Positions 49,615 to 60,230 of a stretch of DNA of 64,000 nucleotides are shown piece after piece. The notes under the pieces were generated by a model, which was given only the letters and a program-made list of their open reading frames with translations, did not search any database and had not been told where the DNA came from. This DNA is from Eriocheir sinensis (taxonomy: Eukaryota > Arthropoda > Malacostraca > Decapoda > Varunidae): the NCBI RefSeq assembly GCF_024679095.1, contig NC_066544.1, positions 8,379,490 to 8,443,489 on the forward strand, read 5' to 3'. How positions within the stretch are numbered: the stretch's first letter is position 1; the number at the start of each line of letters is the position of its first letter. A program made the position numbers and the translations under genes.

Positions 49615-50020
49615 AAGGCGTGGCCTCGTGAGGCGACTCGTGCCCCGCCTCAAGGGTGTGTGTATTCACACTATACTCCGTGAGGCGGGGCACGAGTCGC
49701 CTCACGAGTCGCCTCGCCAGTCATTTTTATTTTTATATTGTCTATTTTCACCTGCCAGACGCAGCGCGGTGCTGCTTCAGAAAAACATCAGCATGTGAGT
49801 GTTGCCCCGAGTCCACTCGACGTTGTCCTCAACGTTTTCAGCCATGATCTGAAAGTAGCGTCCAGCTGATGTTCTCCCGTAGTCTAGACTCATGCCCCCC
49901 CCAAATGCCTCTCGCCAGAGTTGCCAGCAGCGGACTCATGCCCCTCCGTTTTATATTGTTTCTGTGAGTCCGGGGGCACGAGTCGCCTCATGAGTCGACT
50001 CGTGAGGCCTAGTGTGGACG
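49615..50020. mobile_element. nested inverted-repeat element(s)
   Basis: GAGGCGACTCGTGCCCCGCC at 49632 is followed, 28 nt later, by its inverted copy (GAGGCGGGGCACGAGTCGCC), a strong hairpin. The motif recurs at 49974-50005 (GGGGGCACGAGTCGCCTCAT), also inverted relative to the left arm. So there is a short hairpin and possibly a roughly 390-bp element with the same ends. No coding capacity. Confidence 0.6.
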
Positions 50021-50046
50021 CGGCCGCGTCCGGGTCACCACCGTTT

Positions 50047-50475
50047 ACCATCCCCTGATTGTTCCCGGCACCCATTACGATCCCTGAACCGTGAATTCGT
50101 GGTGTTAGCAAGCCGATGTTGTAGCTAGTTACGAAACCTATATGCCACAGGATGGGAGGGGAGGAATATAAGAAGATATAAATAAAGGAAAGAGATATTA
50201 GACTGATTGGAGAGAAGGAAAATGGGAGTCCTTATTTTGGGGAGGATTCAAGAAAAAATATACCATCCCCCGATTACTCCCGGCACCCATTAAGATCCCT
50301 GGACCGTGAATTCGTGGTGTTAGCAAGCCGATATTGTAGTTACGAAACCCCTATGCCACAGAGGATGGGAAGGAAGGTATGTAAGAAGAAATAAATAAAG
50401 GGAAGAGATATTAGACTGATTGGAGAGAAGGAAAATGGGAGTCCTTATTTTGGGGGATTTAAGAAAAAAAAATAT
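50047..50475. repeat. ~220-bp tandem duplication
   Basis: The block from CCATCCCC(T/C)GATT through GACCGTGAATTCGTGGTGTT and GGGAGTCCTTATTTTGGGG occurs twice, at about 50047 and 50264, with few differences. Confidence 0.85.
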
Positions 50476-51290
50476 AGGCTACAGGACTCCCTTCTCCTTT
50501 GTTGTATACCTGCAATTATAAACAACCAATCAATCAACCAGGATACGCGTGCAGTGTGAGATAACCATCGCCTCTCTTGCGTGGCACACTGACCTAACGG
50601 ATATCCTTATCTGATAAAGCACTTCGTCGGCGCGTTACGGGTAGAGGTTAAGCAAAGTAGAACAGGAAAAAATATATACATAGAGTCCAACGTATCTTCC
50701 CTTGCATGTCTCTTATACCTTTAGGCTCTCTGAACACGGGTTTACGAGGCTGGCTGTCTCACTTTTCATGCATGTGGCAAATATCTTAATACGAGGAGAA
50801 TATTTGAGAATCAGCCATAAAGTCCAATCTTATCACCTTTAAAACAGGAAATGAATAATACAAATATCATTACGCCACACACACACACACGCACGCACAC
50901 ACACACACACACACACGTAACCAGCAACTGACTCACGCCATGAAAATTTAAAGTTGCCAAAGAACACAAAAATAGGACTTGCTTGCTTCTAATCTTATAT
51001 CCTCCTCCTCATCATCACCAGCATCATCATTCTTGTCATTCTCTTCCAGAAACACAGCAGGGCATAAAGAGGATAATTTAATTGAACGCACCCATCACCT
51101 TGTCCTTTTCCATATCCCAAGAGCAGAGACAGGCTATGCTCGCCATTCTGAGCGTATCCATCCAGTTTGTACTTCATTTCTGAGCAGACCTACATTAGTG
51201 AAATAGTCAAAATAAATTATTGTTTCATAATTTAACTTTATACTGCCTTTGTTTCAGATTTTAATATTGTAAACTCATGTGACCATTTGC
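50476..51290. other. intergenic, AT-rich
   Basis: TTATCTGATAA at 50608-50618, identical to the motif at the Mesh promoter; (CA)n at 50876-50915. No exon was supported. Confidence 0.5.
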
Positions 51291-51296
51291 TAGTTT

Positions 51297-51490
51297 TTCA
51301 GCTACTTTTTATGATCTGATGATGCAGTTCAGGTTCGAAGGAAATTTTTGCCCAAATATGAGTAGCGAGTGAAGTGGCAAGAGCAAGATTGTGCCACTAT
51401 AAATGCTTGCCTGCACCATAACAGGCTGGGGTCGATCATCATGCCCCACCAAGAAAGTCTTTTGGCACCATAAGCAGAAATGGGAAAAAA
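51297..51490 (+). mobile_element. SINE 3' fragment and preceding repeat
   Basis: Positions 51365-51490 match the 3' body of the SINE at 48051 (CACTATAAATGCTTGCCTGC, CCATAACAGGCTGGGGTCGA). The preceding 70 bp (GATGATGCAGTTCAGGTTCG, ATATGAGTAGCGAGTGAA) recur at 52255-52320 without the SINE body. Confidence 0.6.
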
Positions 51491-51954
51491 AACACTATTC
51501 TGTGATGAAAATAGAGGAATTTAAGAAACAAATATTTATGTACTGCAAAATGTTTCTTTCTACAATACAAAGAGCTTAAAATCACTCAATGGCACAGAAA
51601 CTAAGTCTTATTACATTACTGACACAGCAGTGCTCCAGATACTAATGCGATATGCAAGTGATATATTATGGACTCCTTATAGAGTTCAAGTTGTAAAGTG
51701 TGCAAGATATGGCAAAACTTCGCCCATTCTGGGAAGTAATCAGCAGAATATAGATTGATCATGAAAAAAATTTGACAGCTTGAGTATGTGCAAACAGTAA
51801 TGTAGTAACATAACTGACTTTGAATGGTGGTTATCATAATGTGTATCTTACTATAGGATATACCAAATACTTCAAAGAAAAGCATAAGGGGCAAAGGTGT
51901 GCAGTTTTTCACATCAAGTAAAAAAAATTCTAACAAGTCACCATCACATACCAC

Positions 51955-52128
51955 AGAGAGAAAACGACAGTACGCTAAACTCTGGCAAATCCTCGAGTGC
52001 TAGTGGTCACTTGCCTGATTGGCTTTATTCATCCACGGAGGGTCACGGCTCCTCAAGTGAGAGCAGGCGGAGGAGTTGGTGGGGCATTCGCACAAGGAAA
52101 AATGACAAGCTGAATCTGTTTTTTCAGG
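51955..52128 (+). CDS. possible unassigned coding exon
   Basis: After ACATACCACAG the plus strand is open for 58 codons and contains LNSGKSSSASGHLPDWLYSS then TEGHGSSSESRRRSWWGIRT and RKNDKLNLFFQ. It ends at CAG|GTAACA. The composition is protein-like and not repetitive, unlike nearly all other open frames here. There is no ATG, no recognised domain and no partner exon, so this is only a candidate. Confidence 0.2.
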
Positions 52129-52199
52129 TAACATTATGTAAGGAGTTCCCAAGAAGTATTAGATATGAGCAGAAAGCAAAGGAGCGCTGAAAATTACCA

Positions 52200-52950
52200 G
52201 TGATGTGTAACTTTAGAGATACAACCATTCCTTCGTTTTTCAGCGACTTTTACTGAGTTGACGATGCAGTTCAGTATTCTAGATCAGTTTTTACCCAGAT
52301 ATACGTACTGAGTGAAATGTTATGAGCAAATTTTCATAAATACTCTAGACCATTCAATTACCACTTCACTGATAACACTGTCAATAACATATCCTGATGA
52401 TTCTATATTGGATTTTCTCAACATCTTAGAACTATTTGATGTATATATATTCAAATAAAGATAAACAAGCAGAAATAACATTAACACCATATCTAAACTC
52501 TCCCAATTCAACTCAACAATGCTAAGGTACTGGCAGACCTTAAGCATACCAACAAGGACACTGACGTTTGTATGAAGCATCACAGAAGAAAAATAGTGAA
52601 CCATCAGACGCTTCAGAAAATATACTGATCTAATCTACGACTATAATTATCACGGCAAGTGTTTTCTGGCATGAGTGCACCGTCAGAAAGGTGGCAGGGA
52701 AGGCTTGTGAAGGGCTCCTATCCCCGCCACATTACACACCCACAGCCAAGCGTATGCACAGCCATCCTTTGCTCAGAGACATAAAATAGGAGAGTTTGCC
52801 CAACTTCATCACAGGAGTCATGTTGCCAAGAGCCACATGAAATTCAAATTGATGATGATATAATTATGTTTTTTTTGTGTGCTCTAGATACTCCTTCAAG
52901 ATCCTGGCAATACCTAGAGAACACACACACACACACAAAAAAAAAAAAAC
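52200..52950. other. intergenic, nothing recognised
   Basis: AT-rich unique sequence. Short (CA)n run near 52920. The 52255-52320 segment repeats 51315-51360. Confidence 0.5.
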
Positions 52951-52954
52951 TATT

Positions 52955-53495
52955 CTATCAGCGTTAGGTTAGGATAGGATAGGATAGGTTGTTAGGTTAG
53001 GTTAGCTTAGTCAAGTGTAGGTGTAGGAGGAGGAGGAGGAAGAGGAGAGGGGAGAAGAGAGAAAAGGAGAGGAGAGGGGAGAAGAGAAAAGGAGAGGAGA
53101 GGGGAGAAGATATGGGAATGGGAAGGGAAGAAGAAGAAGGGAGGAGAGGGGAGAAGAGAAAAGGAGAGGAGAGGGGAGAAGATATGGGAATGGGAAGGGA
53201 AGAAGAAGAAGGGAGGAGAGGGGAGAAGAGAAAAGGAGAGGAGAGGGGAGAAGAGAAAAGGAGACCAGAAGGGAGAAGATATGGGAATGGGAAGGGAAGA
53301 AGAAGGGAGGAGAGGGGAGAAGAGAGAAAAGGAGAGGAGAGGGGAGAAGAGAAAAGGAGAGGTGAGGGGAGAAGATTTGGGAATGGGAAGGGAAGAAGAA
53401 GAAGGGAGGAGAGGGGAGAAGAGAAAAGGAGAGCATAGGGGAGAAGATATGGGAATGGGAAGGGAAGAGGAAGAAGGGAGGGGAGAGAGGGATCA
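52955..53495. repeat. TTAGG-like start and ~72-bp purine minisatellite
   Basis: GTTAGGTTAGGATAGGATAG at 52963-53010, then about five units of GATATGGGAATGGGAAGGGA plus AGAAGAAGAAGGGAGGAGAG and GGGAGAAGAGAAAAGGAGAG. The purine strand is plus. Confidence 0.9.
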
Positions 53496-53979
53496 ATCTG
53501 AATTTCACACGGGTCTTTCAGTAACAACTTGCCACCTGTGATAAAGCTGGCCAAACTCTTCTATTTTATGGCTCTGACTCTGCCTAGAACTTTGGTAAAC
53601 AAATATATATATGTACTCTTTTTGCTGTAGCTCACTGCCTACTTTGTGGAGGGTTCACATCCCACCACATTACACAGCCACCCCAAATGTTCACAGCCTC
53701 TTCCCTTCCTCTTACTTCTTAATAGACTAAAATATATGCTACACTACAGTACTATTTTTTTTTTATTTCATGCTCAGGGTAACTACTTCCTACTTGAAAC
53801 TAGTGTACAGTTGCCTACAAGGGATATCATGACCCACACGTGTACAGGATATAACCTCTTATGCATTAACAAATATCCATATCTCATTTAGTACAGATTA
53901 TTCCATTTAGTTGTCACTGATATAAAGTAATACAAACAGTACAAACTCTAAAACTTCTGCATTTGCCTGCTTTTGGAAT

Positions 53980-54241
53980 CTCTTTATTGATAACTAGTAT
54001 ATGCTTTATTTTATTCCCTCTTCATGGCCACTCATAAAAGACAAGAAGTTTTCATATACAACACTAATGTGTCTGATATTCTTTGAACGCAACTGTCTGC
54101 ACCAATTTGAAGACAAGCACAACAAATTTCTTCAAAAATAACGTATCACAAGTTAAGGTTGGACTTCCTTACCAATATATCACATGTGCTTTAGGAACAT
54201 TGCAGGAGGCACTCCTCAGATGACTTTCTCCTGTGTGGCAC
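53980..54241 (-). other. predicted OGFOD2 3' UTR with polyadenylation signals
   Basis: AATAAA occurs on the minus strand at 54010-54015, 54005-54010 and 53983-53988, about 230-260 nt after the stop codon. Any could direct cleavage near 53965-53990. Confidence 0.5.
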
Positions 54242-54389
54242 TCAGTTGAGGGAACACACATCCTCCTGAGACACTGTGAACCCATCCCCGAAGCCTTCCT
54301 GCACTGGCACCATGGAGGGTGGCTGGTCACACATGGGGCACAGCATGTTCCTCACCTCAGACGACCGCATCCAGATGATGAGGTTGTGT
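54242..54389 (-). CDS. OGFOD2: OGFOD2 exon 7, last exon
   Basis: Entry phase 2; acceptor CTTCTGTAG; stop TGA at 54242-54244. It encodes (R)HNLIIWMRSSEVRNMLCPM, CDQPPSMVPVQEGFGDGFTV and SQEDVCSLN. The split Arg (about residue 317) is the expected 2-oxoglutarate-binding Arg ten residues after the distal His. CPMC followed by PP is the usual OGFOD2 C-terminal signature. Confidence 0.93.
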
Positions 54390-57300
54390 CTACAGAAGAG
54401 AGGTTCTATATTAGAGTGAATGACTTATGGAAAACAAATGTACATTGTGTTTGTGTGTGTGATTGAGTAATAAAGATCCCTTCACTTCCACCCACCTAAC
54501 ACCGCTCATTATAGGCAGCGCTCCGTGGTATTGCTGTCCCCGGTGCAGCACCCCTCGGCCCAGCTGATGGGAGTACCCGGTCCTCCGTGACGACTGCTCT
54601 GTCCTCATCGGGCCAAAGTAAAGATCGCCCTCAGTGTACTCATCATTCAGAGCTACATTTAGGGTGACCTGATGGGATGAAAACAATAAAAGAAAATTAA
54701 TTAGTATAGCCTAGTAGTAATGTAAATTTGATTATCCATTTTATTGCAGTGAATATCATACACTCAAAATAATTTTAATAGTCTGCAATATACATCATCC
54801 AAATTGTTAGAAAAATAAAAAAATATGAAATTGATAAAAAATAAAGCATTTCCAGAAACTTACCTCAGCATTGTCATGATGGTAGCTCAGGTCAATATCT
54901 TCCCCATCTCTGTAGGTGACCACAAAGGCCTTGTGGGAGTCAAGGGCATCGCCGCCCCAGTCTGGGAAGAGGAGGCGTGCGATGGGGCTCAGGTACTCCT
55001 CTCGCAGGCTGCTCACAAAGTCAGTGAAGCCGAGCTCCTCCAACTTGATCTGCGGTCACATCATCATAGCCGACATTAAAATATTGTTTCCCACACAGGA
55101 AGGACAAAATGTCCAGGAAAAGCCTATAAAAACTAAACACAATAAAAAGAATAACTGTAGCTTGAGAAGAACTGAACTCCCAGTCTCAGACTAACTCATT
55201 ATGAATACAACACTGCCATTGCCACTGACATCTTAGTCAGCTTCACTTTTATATAATACCTCTTTATAATTATATATATTACCTATGTACTTCAAAATGT
55301 ATAGGTCCATGAATGAAATGTATACATAGCACATGTATTATATCAGGCAAGGCCACCAATAATATTATTCATTGTCAGCCTCCTTGTATGGATAAGAACA
55401 CCTGAAAGTATGTACATCCAGCAATAACAAACAGTGCAATACTCACCCCATACTGATTCATGGTGTTTGGCCGACTCTTGACGAGGGGTGACTTTTCATA
55501 ATGCATTAACTCCTCCACTAACTCTTTACAGAACTCCTTGGTGAAGACTGGGAAGGAGTAGATGCGCTGCTGGTGGTCTGTCAGTAGTGTGAGGCCCTCG
55601 GGGGTCTGCTGGTCCTGCTGGGCTGTCTGCACCAGCTCCAAAAACTTGCTGTCCAGGAAGGATTGCTGTCACAGAGAGAAACAGTTTTGTAGTTATCATT
55701 ACTACTATTGTTGCTCTTAACATCCACCTTTATGAAAATCATTCCTGTTAATGAAATATTTACCATCAATAGCCACATCACCACAATGATCACTACTCTA
55801 ACATCATCAACTTTCCCACCAGTGCCAGTTCTAGTCTTATGAGGGCCCTAAGGGCCATATTTTTAAACATTTCTGCGCCCAAGAACACGTAATTTACTAG
55901 TCTTTTGTGGGAGTTTAGGGCATTTTCAGGGGTACTTTTGTGACCCTGGTGGTAGTCTGAGCCTTCTTCTGTACCGTGAACCTAAAGGAACACTCATTAG
56001 AACTCGATTGACCTCCTTTTTGGCCTTTGGAAATAGTGTGTGTGAGGGGCGGGAGCATCTGACAATACCAACCTAAGTGGTTACATTATTTACCTTGGCT
56101 CACATCTTATACAAGATAGACAATTTTACATATCACCATTAAACACAGCAGTAATTATAGATGCTAAATATGCTTTTCACAACTCTGTAAAACAAAAAGT
56201 AAATTAATACTGTAATGATGAGTATAAATGAAAAAATGGGTCTGAAATGTTGATATCATTTTTACACATAACTGATATTTGTAGCAAATATTGAGTCAAT
56301 GCTGATATAAACCATTACATTCTATATAAAGAAGAGTTGTGAACAAGATGGTATAACCAGAGTATAGATCAAATGTAATGTAAGTGAAACACATAAAGAT
56401 TTAGTGACTCTGATTCTCATTATCACTATCTACCATTTTAATGTTCAATATCCCTAATGCCACCTCTTCTCTTTGAAATCCAGCCCCCCACATCATCATT
56501 ACTATAACCTTAAGTGGGACAAAAGTTTTGCTTCTCTCAGGGGGTTATAGTCCCTCGCCACACACTGAATCACCCACCTGTAGAGTGTACAGGTGAGGGT
56601 GTCGTGGCTTGTACTGCTCCAGCACCAGCTTGCGTCGCTTGCTGGTCTCCTTCTCAAGACACTTGCGGCGGTTCTGCTCCTCTTCTAACTATAGGGATCA
56701 ATACAGTTCATATTTGTTATGTGTTTCGGGGGACAAAAGTGCAAACAATTAGCATTTAACTCAGATGGGTAAAGCTAATGCTTCTCTATTGAGTTATAAC
56801 ATATGGGATGAAGGGGCAAAACCCTCACTGACTAAATTACATTTGGACTGCATTAATTTGCTTGGAAAGACTTGCTAAGCTAAAAAAAAAAAATCATAAA
56901 ATATTATACATGTTTAGTACAAAATTAAATGGGAAGAGATGATATCTATCAATTAATTGCAAATATTTAAAATTAACATAAATGTATCAGAGATAAAACA
57001 TAACTTAGAATTAGATGACAGCAACAATGCAAAGACTTATCTCTTTGAAATAGTGCTGGAGAGGTTACGGAACAGGTGTGTGTGTGTGTGTGTGTATTTA
57101 CCTAGTTGTAATTTTACAGGGCCTGGGCTTACACTCGTGTGGTCCCGTCTCCGTATCTATAATTATCCAACTTTTCCTTAAAGCTCTGCACACTCTTCAC
57201 TGATATTATTTCTTCACTTAGTCTGTTCCAAACCTCTATATTTCTTTGTGAGGAGCTATATTTCTTTATGTCTCTTGAGCATCTTCCCTTCCTCAACTTT

Positions 57301-58578
57301 TTACTATGTCCTCTAGTATTCCTGCTGGAAGGTTCCTCTCTTAGTAGCAATTTCTTGTTATCTACTTCTTCCATTTTACTCAATAGCCTATATATTTGTA
57401 TTAGGTCTCCTCTTTCTCTTCTTTGTTCTAGTGTTGGCAAGTCCATTTCCTTTAGTCTCTCTTCATATGTCAGTCTCTTCAGTTCTGGAACCATTTTTGT
57501 TGCCATCCTCTGTATTCTTTCTAGTTTTTGTATGTGTTTCTTCATATGTGGAGACCACACTGTTTCCGTGTATTCTAGCTTAGGTCTGATCATAGTAGTT
57601 ATTAATTTTTTCATCATTTCTTTGTCCATGTAGTGGAATGCTATGCCTATATTTCTCACCATGTTATATGTATCACCGAAGATCCGATTTATATGGCTTC
57701 CTGGTTGCATATAATCTTGCATTATTACTCCCAGGTCTCTCTCTTCATTTACTTTCTTTAATATTTCACCATCTCCCATTTTGTGTCCATTTTGGTCTTT
57801 CTACACTTTTTCCCATTTCCATAACATGACATTTCTTCACGTTGAATTTCATCTCCCATTTCTGACTCCATTTCCAAATCTTGTTTAGGTCTTCTTGCAG
57901 CTCCTTGCAGTCTTCACTGTTTCTTATATGTCTTTGCAGTTTAGCATCATCCGCAAACAGGCTCATGTAGCTGTTTATTCCCTCTGGCATATCATTAATA
58001 TAGACTAGGAAGAGTACTGGTGCTAAAACCGACCCCTGGGGCACTCCACTTTCCACCGCTCTCCATTCCAATCTAGTGTCCTTAACCACGGTTCTCATCT
58101 CTCTTCCTCTTAAATAGCTTTCCATCCAGCACTTCATTTTCCCTCTCAATCCTCCTTTATTTTCTAGTTTCCACAGCAGTCTTGAATGTGGAACTTTGTC
58201 AAATGCCTTCATTAAGTCTAGGTAAATGCAATCCACCCATCCGTCTCTTTCCTGTAATTTGTCCGTCACTCTTGAGTAAAAGCTCAGCAAGTTTGTCACA
58301 CATGAGCGGCCTTTCCTAAACCCGTATTGATTGTTTGTGATTAGATTATGTTCTAGAAATCTCATCCATTGTTCTTTTATTAATTTCTCACATATTTTGC
58401 ATACTACACTGGTCAGACACCGGTCTGTTATTTAGGAGTTCTTCCTTTTTCCACTTTTGTATATAGGTACCACTTCTGCCTTCTTCCACTCCCTAGGCAC
58501 TGTGTCCGTTGTAAATGAGCACCTAATGATGTCATATGTCGGGCCAACTAGCTCATTTCTGCACTCTTTAAGTATAAA

Positions 58579-58625
<47 letters not shown>

Positions 58626-59942
58626 TACCCACCTGAGGAATGAGTCTCTCTGGTCTGTAGCAACTCCTGGACAACAGGTTCTGGTGGTAGAGGAAAAGTA
58701 AGTTTAAATTCATCAGTAACAAACAAAATTATTACTTGGTGGTAATGGTGAAACTCAAGGAAAATTTTAATATATTCATAAAATAAACTGTAACCTTTGA
58801 TGCTTGACACATATGGAGGTAAAAGACAAAATGTGCCAATGTGTGGGTTTTGAAAGTTAGGGATATTTCTTAATCTATGAATTAAGCATGTAGGATGTAG
58901 GATGGGCAGCACATTCTGGTACCTTGCCCAAGCTCCATGATTTACTCGCCAGATTTTATTGACTTTATACACCAGTTTATCTAATGAGGGTACACTGACT
59001 AATTATTTGGTTTATAACAAAAGAATATAAATACTAAGAACAAGGCCATATATTTTCCAAATAATGTCAGTAAAGTTTCAGAAGTTTGCCCATCAGGCCA
59101 CCGACTGCCAGCCAGTGACAACAACCAATGGAGCAGTGCAAACGATATACGTATCAGGTATTTATCGTACGTAATTAAATCTAAGCAAACTAAATTTAAC
59201 CTAATCTAACCCAACCTGACCTAACTTAACTATATCTAACCTAACCATATGTGACCTGTCTCCCACTGACAAAAAAATTTACAACCTGGATCTGGATCTG
59301 GATAATAATGCGCAGGGCACCCGTATGGTGCATAGCACGCATATTTGTTGGCTGTTGGGGGGACGGGGGAGCCGAGTGTGCAGGGGAGGGAAGTGAATCA
59401 AGTGTAATTGTTAGTGTTGGTGTGTTGTGGTGACAAGTGAACCTAAATAAATCCCTAAATATATCCCTCCTAGACTATATTCTAAGAAATTAACCTAATA
59501 AACATGAGACTTGTGACAGCAAACAATACAGCAATGTATGTGCCCAAAGTGCTACCTATATACTTGCCCGGCTGCCCAGCCCCCTCACCTTCTTTTACTT
59601 TTGACCTGTATCGCTTCGTAGGTCCTCCTCCTCTCGGTCCTCTCTTCTGTCCATTCCCACACCTTGCTTTTCAATGGCTTCATACTGTCCTCACTGTAAT
59701 ACACCATGCCGCCCCGCCCCGCCACTCACCTGCTTGTAGTCCCGCAGAAATTGTTCGCCACTGAGGAACCTGACGTGCATCTCGTACTCCCTGATGAAGT
59801 AGTTGTTCGTGAAGAAGCACCCGCACAGGCAGAACGTCCTTCCCATGGCTGCACGCTGCTGGGCCACGAGCCAGACCAATGAGCCACACTGACGGGACAG
59901 TTTAAGGTCGGGGAGGTAGCCTTTGAACACAGCGTCACACAT
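54242..59942 (-). CDS. OGFOD2: OGFOD2-type 2-oxoglutarate/Fe(II) dioxygenase, whole gene
   Basis: Seven exons (59730-59942, 58633-58680, 56578-56688, 55447-55665, 54864-55049, 54496-54668, 54242-54389) join in frame to 1098 nt, 365 residues, close to the roughly 350 of vertebrate OGFOD2. The N terminus has FCLCGCFFTNNYFIREYEMH and VRF; the dioxygenase domain runs from about residue 150 to 340. Fe(II) ligands are His254-x-Asp256 (SYHHDNAE) and His307 (QQYHGALP); Arg317 would bind 2-oxoglutarate. The catalytic set is complete, so an active oxygenase is expected, but the substrate of OGFOD2 is not established. A true ATG lies at 59942; another at 59846 would start MGRTFCLCG. Confidence 0.93.
54496..54668 (-). 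CDS. OGFOD2: OGFOD2 exon 6, catalytic core
   Basis: Entry phase 0, exit phase 2; acceptor CCCATCAG, donor AG|GTGGGT. It encodes VTLNVALNDEYTEGDLYFGP, MRTEQSSRRTGYSHQLGRGV and LHRGQQYHGALPIMSGV. It includes the LNVAL strand, the GDLYFG turn and the distal Fe ligand in YHGA. A GTGTTAG alternative donor seven bases earlier was rejected because only the chosen one restores the GVRHNL sequence. Confidence 0.93.
54864..55049 (-). CDS. OGFOD2: OGFOD2 exon 5, HxD motif
   Basis: Phase 0 to phase 0 (186 nt); acceptor GACCGCAG, donor GAG|GTAAGT. It encodes IKLEELGFTDFVSSLREEYL, SPIARLLFPDWGGDALDSHK, AFVVTYRDGEDIDLSYHHDN and AE. The His-x-Asp iron motif is at the very end. Confidence 0.94.
55447..55665 (-). 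CDS. OGFOD2: OGFOD2 exon 4
   Basis: Phase 0 to phase 0 (219 nt); acceptor TGTGACAG, donor GGG|GTGAGT. It encodes QSFLDSKFLELVQTAQQDQQ, TPEGLTLLTDHQQRIYSFPV, FTKEFCKELVEELMHYEKSP and KSRPNTMNQYG. FP(V)FTxxFC...EELxHFE, then KxRPNTMNxYG, is the family signature at the start of the dioxygenase fold. Confidence 0.94.
55666..56577 (-). other. OGFOD2 intron 3
   Basis: Contains the MITE-B copy at 55848-56075; the remainder is AT-rich without recognised features. Confidence 0.7.
55848..56075 (+). mobile_element. MITE-B copy
   Basis: Nearly identical to 26999-27222: GGGCCATATTTTTAAACATT, AATTTACTAGTCTTTTGTGG, GACCCTGGTGGTAGTCTGAG, GGGGCGGGAGCATCTGACAA. Confidence 0.75.
56578..56688 (-). CDS. OGFOD2: OGFOD2 exon 3
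   Basis: Phase 0 to phase 0 (111 nt); acceptor CCTATAG, donor CAG|GTGGGT. It encodes LEEEQNRRKCLEKETSKRRK then LVLEQYKPRHPHLYTLQ. It is a charged helical linker; KPRHPHLYTLQ corresponds to the YHPxRPEVYxLQ segment of the family. Confidence 0.9.
57076..58590 (-). mobile_element. 5'-truncated non-LTR retrotransposon, reverse transcriptase fragment
   Basis: Same strand as OGFOD2, in its intron 2. The frame at 57766-58365 carries GFRKGRSCVTNLLSF, CIYLDLMKAFDKVPH (palm Asp), [20 protein letters not shown] and MSLFADDAKLQ (catalytic FADD). A second frame (57129-57779) continues with NEERDLGVIMQDYMQPGSHI and the thumb region. Earlier RT residues lie near 58440-58560 in yet another frame, so at least two frame breaks exist and the copy is inactive. 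No endonuclease was seen. The family is CR1/jockey-like, distinct from the copy at 14345. (GT)n flanks both ends. Confidence 0.85.
58633..58680 (-). CDS. OGFOD2: OGFOD2 exon 2, 48-nt microexon
   Basis: Phase 0 to phase 0; acceptor CTACCACCAG, donor CAG|GTGGGT. It encodes NLLSRSCYRPERLIPQ. It is accepted because exon 1 ends in the same phase, exon 3 begins in it, and the family has a corresponding short segment after the LRRDY motif. Confidence 0.8.
58681..59729 (-). other. OGFOD2 intron 1
   Basis: AT-rich, with a decayed CTAACC tract at 59180-59250. No mobile element or exon was recognised. Confidence 0.6.
59730..59942 (-). CDS. OGFOD2: OGFOD2 exon 1
   Basis: ATG at 59940-59942; exit phase 0; donor CAG|GTGAGT. 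It encodes MCDAVFKGYLPDLKLSRQCG, SLVWLVAQQRAAMGRTFCLC, GCFFTNNYFIREYEMHVRFL and SGEQFLRDYKQ. The Cys-rich start and YxMHVRF...LRRDY pattern are typical. Translation could also begin at Met33 (59846), which matches the shorter N terminus of relatives. The frame is open further upstream to 59960, but only from a GTG. CACGTG lies at 59957-59963. Confidence 0.88.
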
Positions 59943-60230
59943 CCCCGTCCAGAAGTCCACGTGACTGTTGTGTTGTTGTTGCCGCGGCGACTGACAGACG
60001 ACAGCTGCTGACTCCTGCCTAACGGGATAACAATAGAATTGTTTTATTGGCTAAAGCATTCTTTATATATATTTATGCATCAGGCGTATTTTTCAAGCCC
60101 TTTTTGTATACTACCAAACTTATGTTGGAAGAAAGTGTTGGTATGCAGTACCAGTAGTATAGTTGTTTGGTTGATTGATTGATAGTTTATTGTTGCAAGT
60201 AAACAACAAAGGAGAAGGGAGGAGTTTATG
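59943..60230. promoter_or_regulatory. region upstream of OGFOD2, probable promoter
   Basis: GC-rich just above the start (CCGCGGCGACTG near 59981, CACGTG at 59957), then AT-rich. At 60170-60225 TTGATTGATAGTTTATTGTT plus GCAAGTAAACAAC repeats 33245-33300, probably the tail of a LINE family. No TATA was seen. Confidence 0.3.

Noticed and set aside
53011..53554. 165-185 codon frames on the minus strand
   Set aside because: They translate the 72-bp purine minisatellite.
57129..58365. Host gene overlapping OGFOD2 intron 2
   Set aside because: RT motifs in broken frames identify a LINE fragment.
59943..59960. OGFOD2 start at 59960 (MDFWTG...)
   Set aside because: The codon there is GTG. The first ATG in frame is at 59942.
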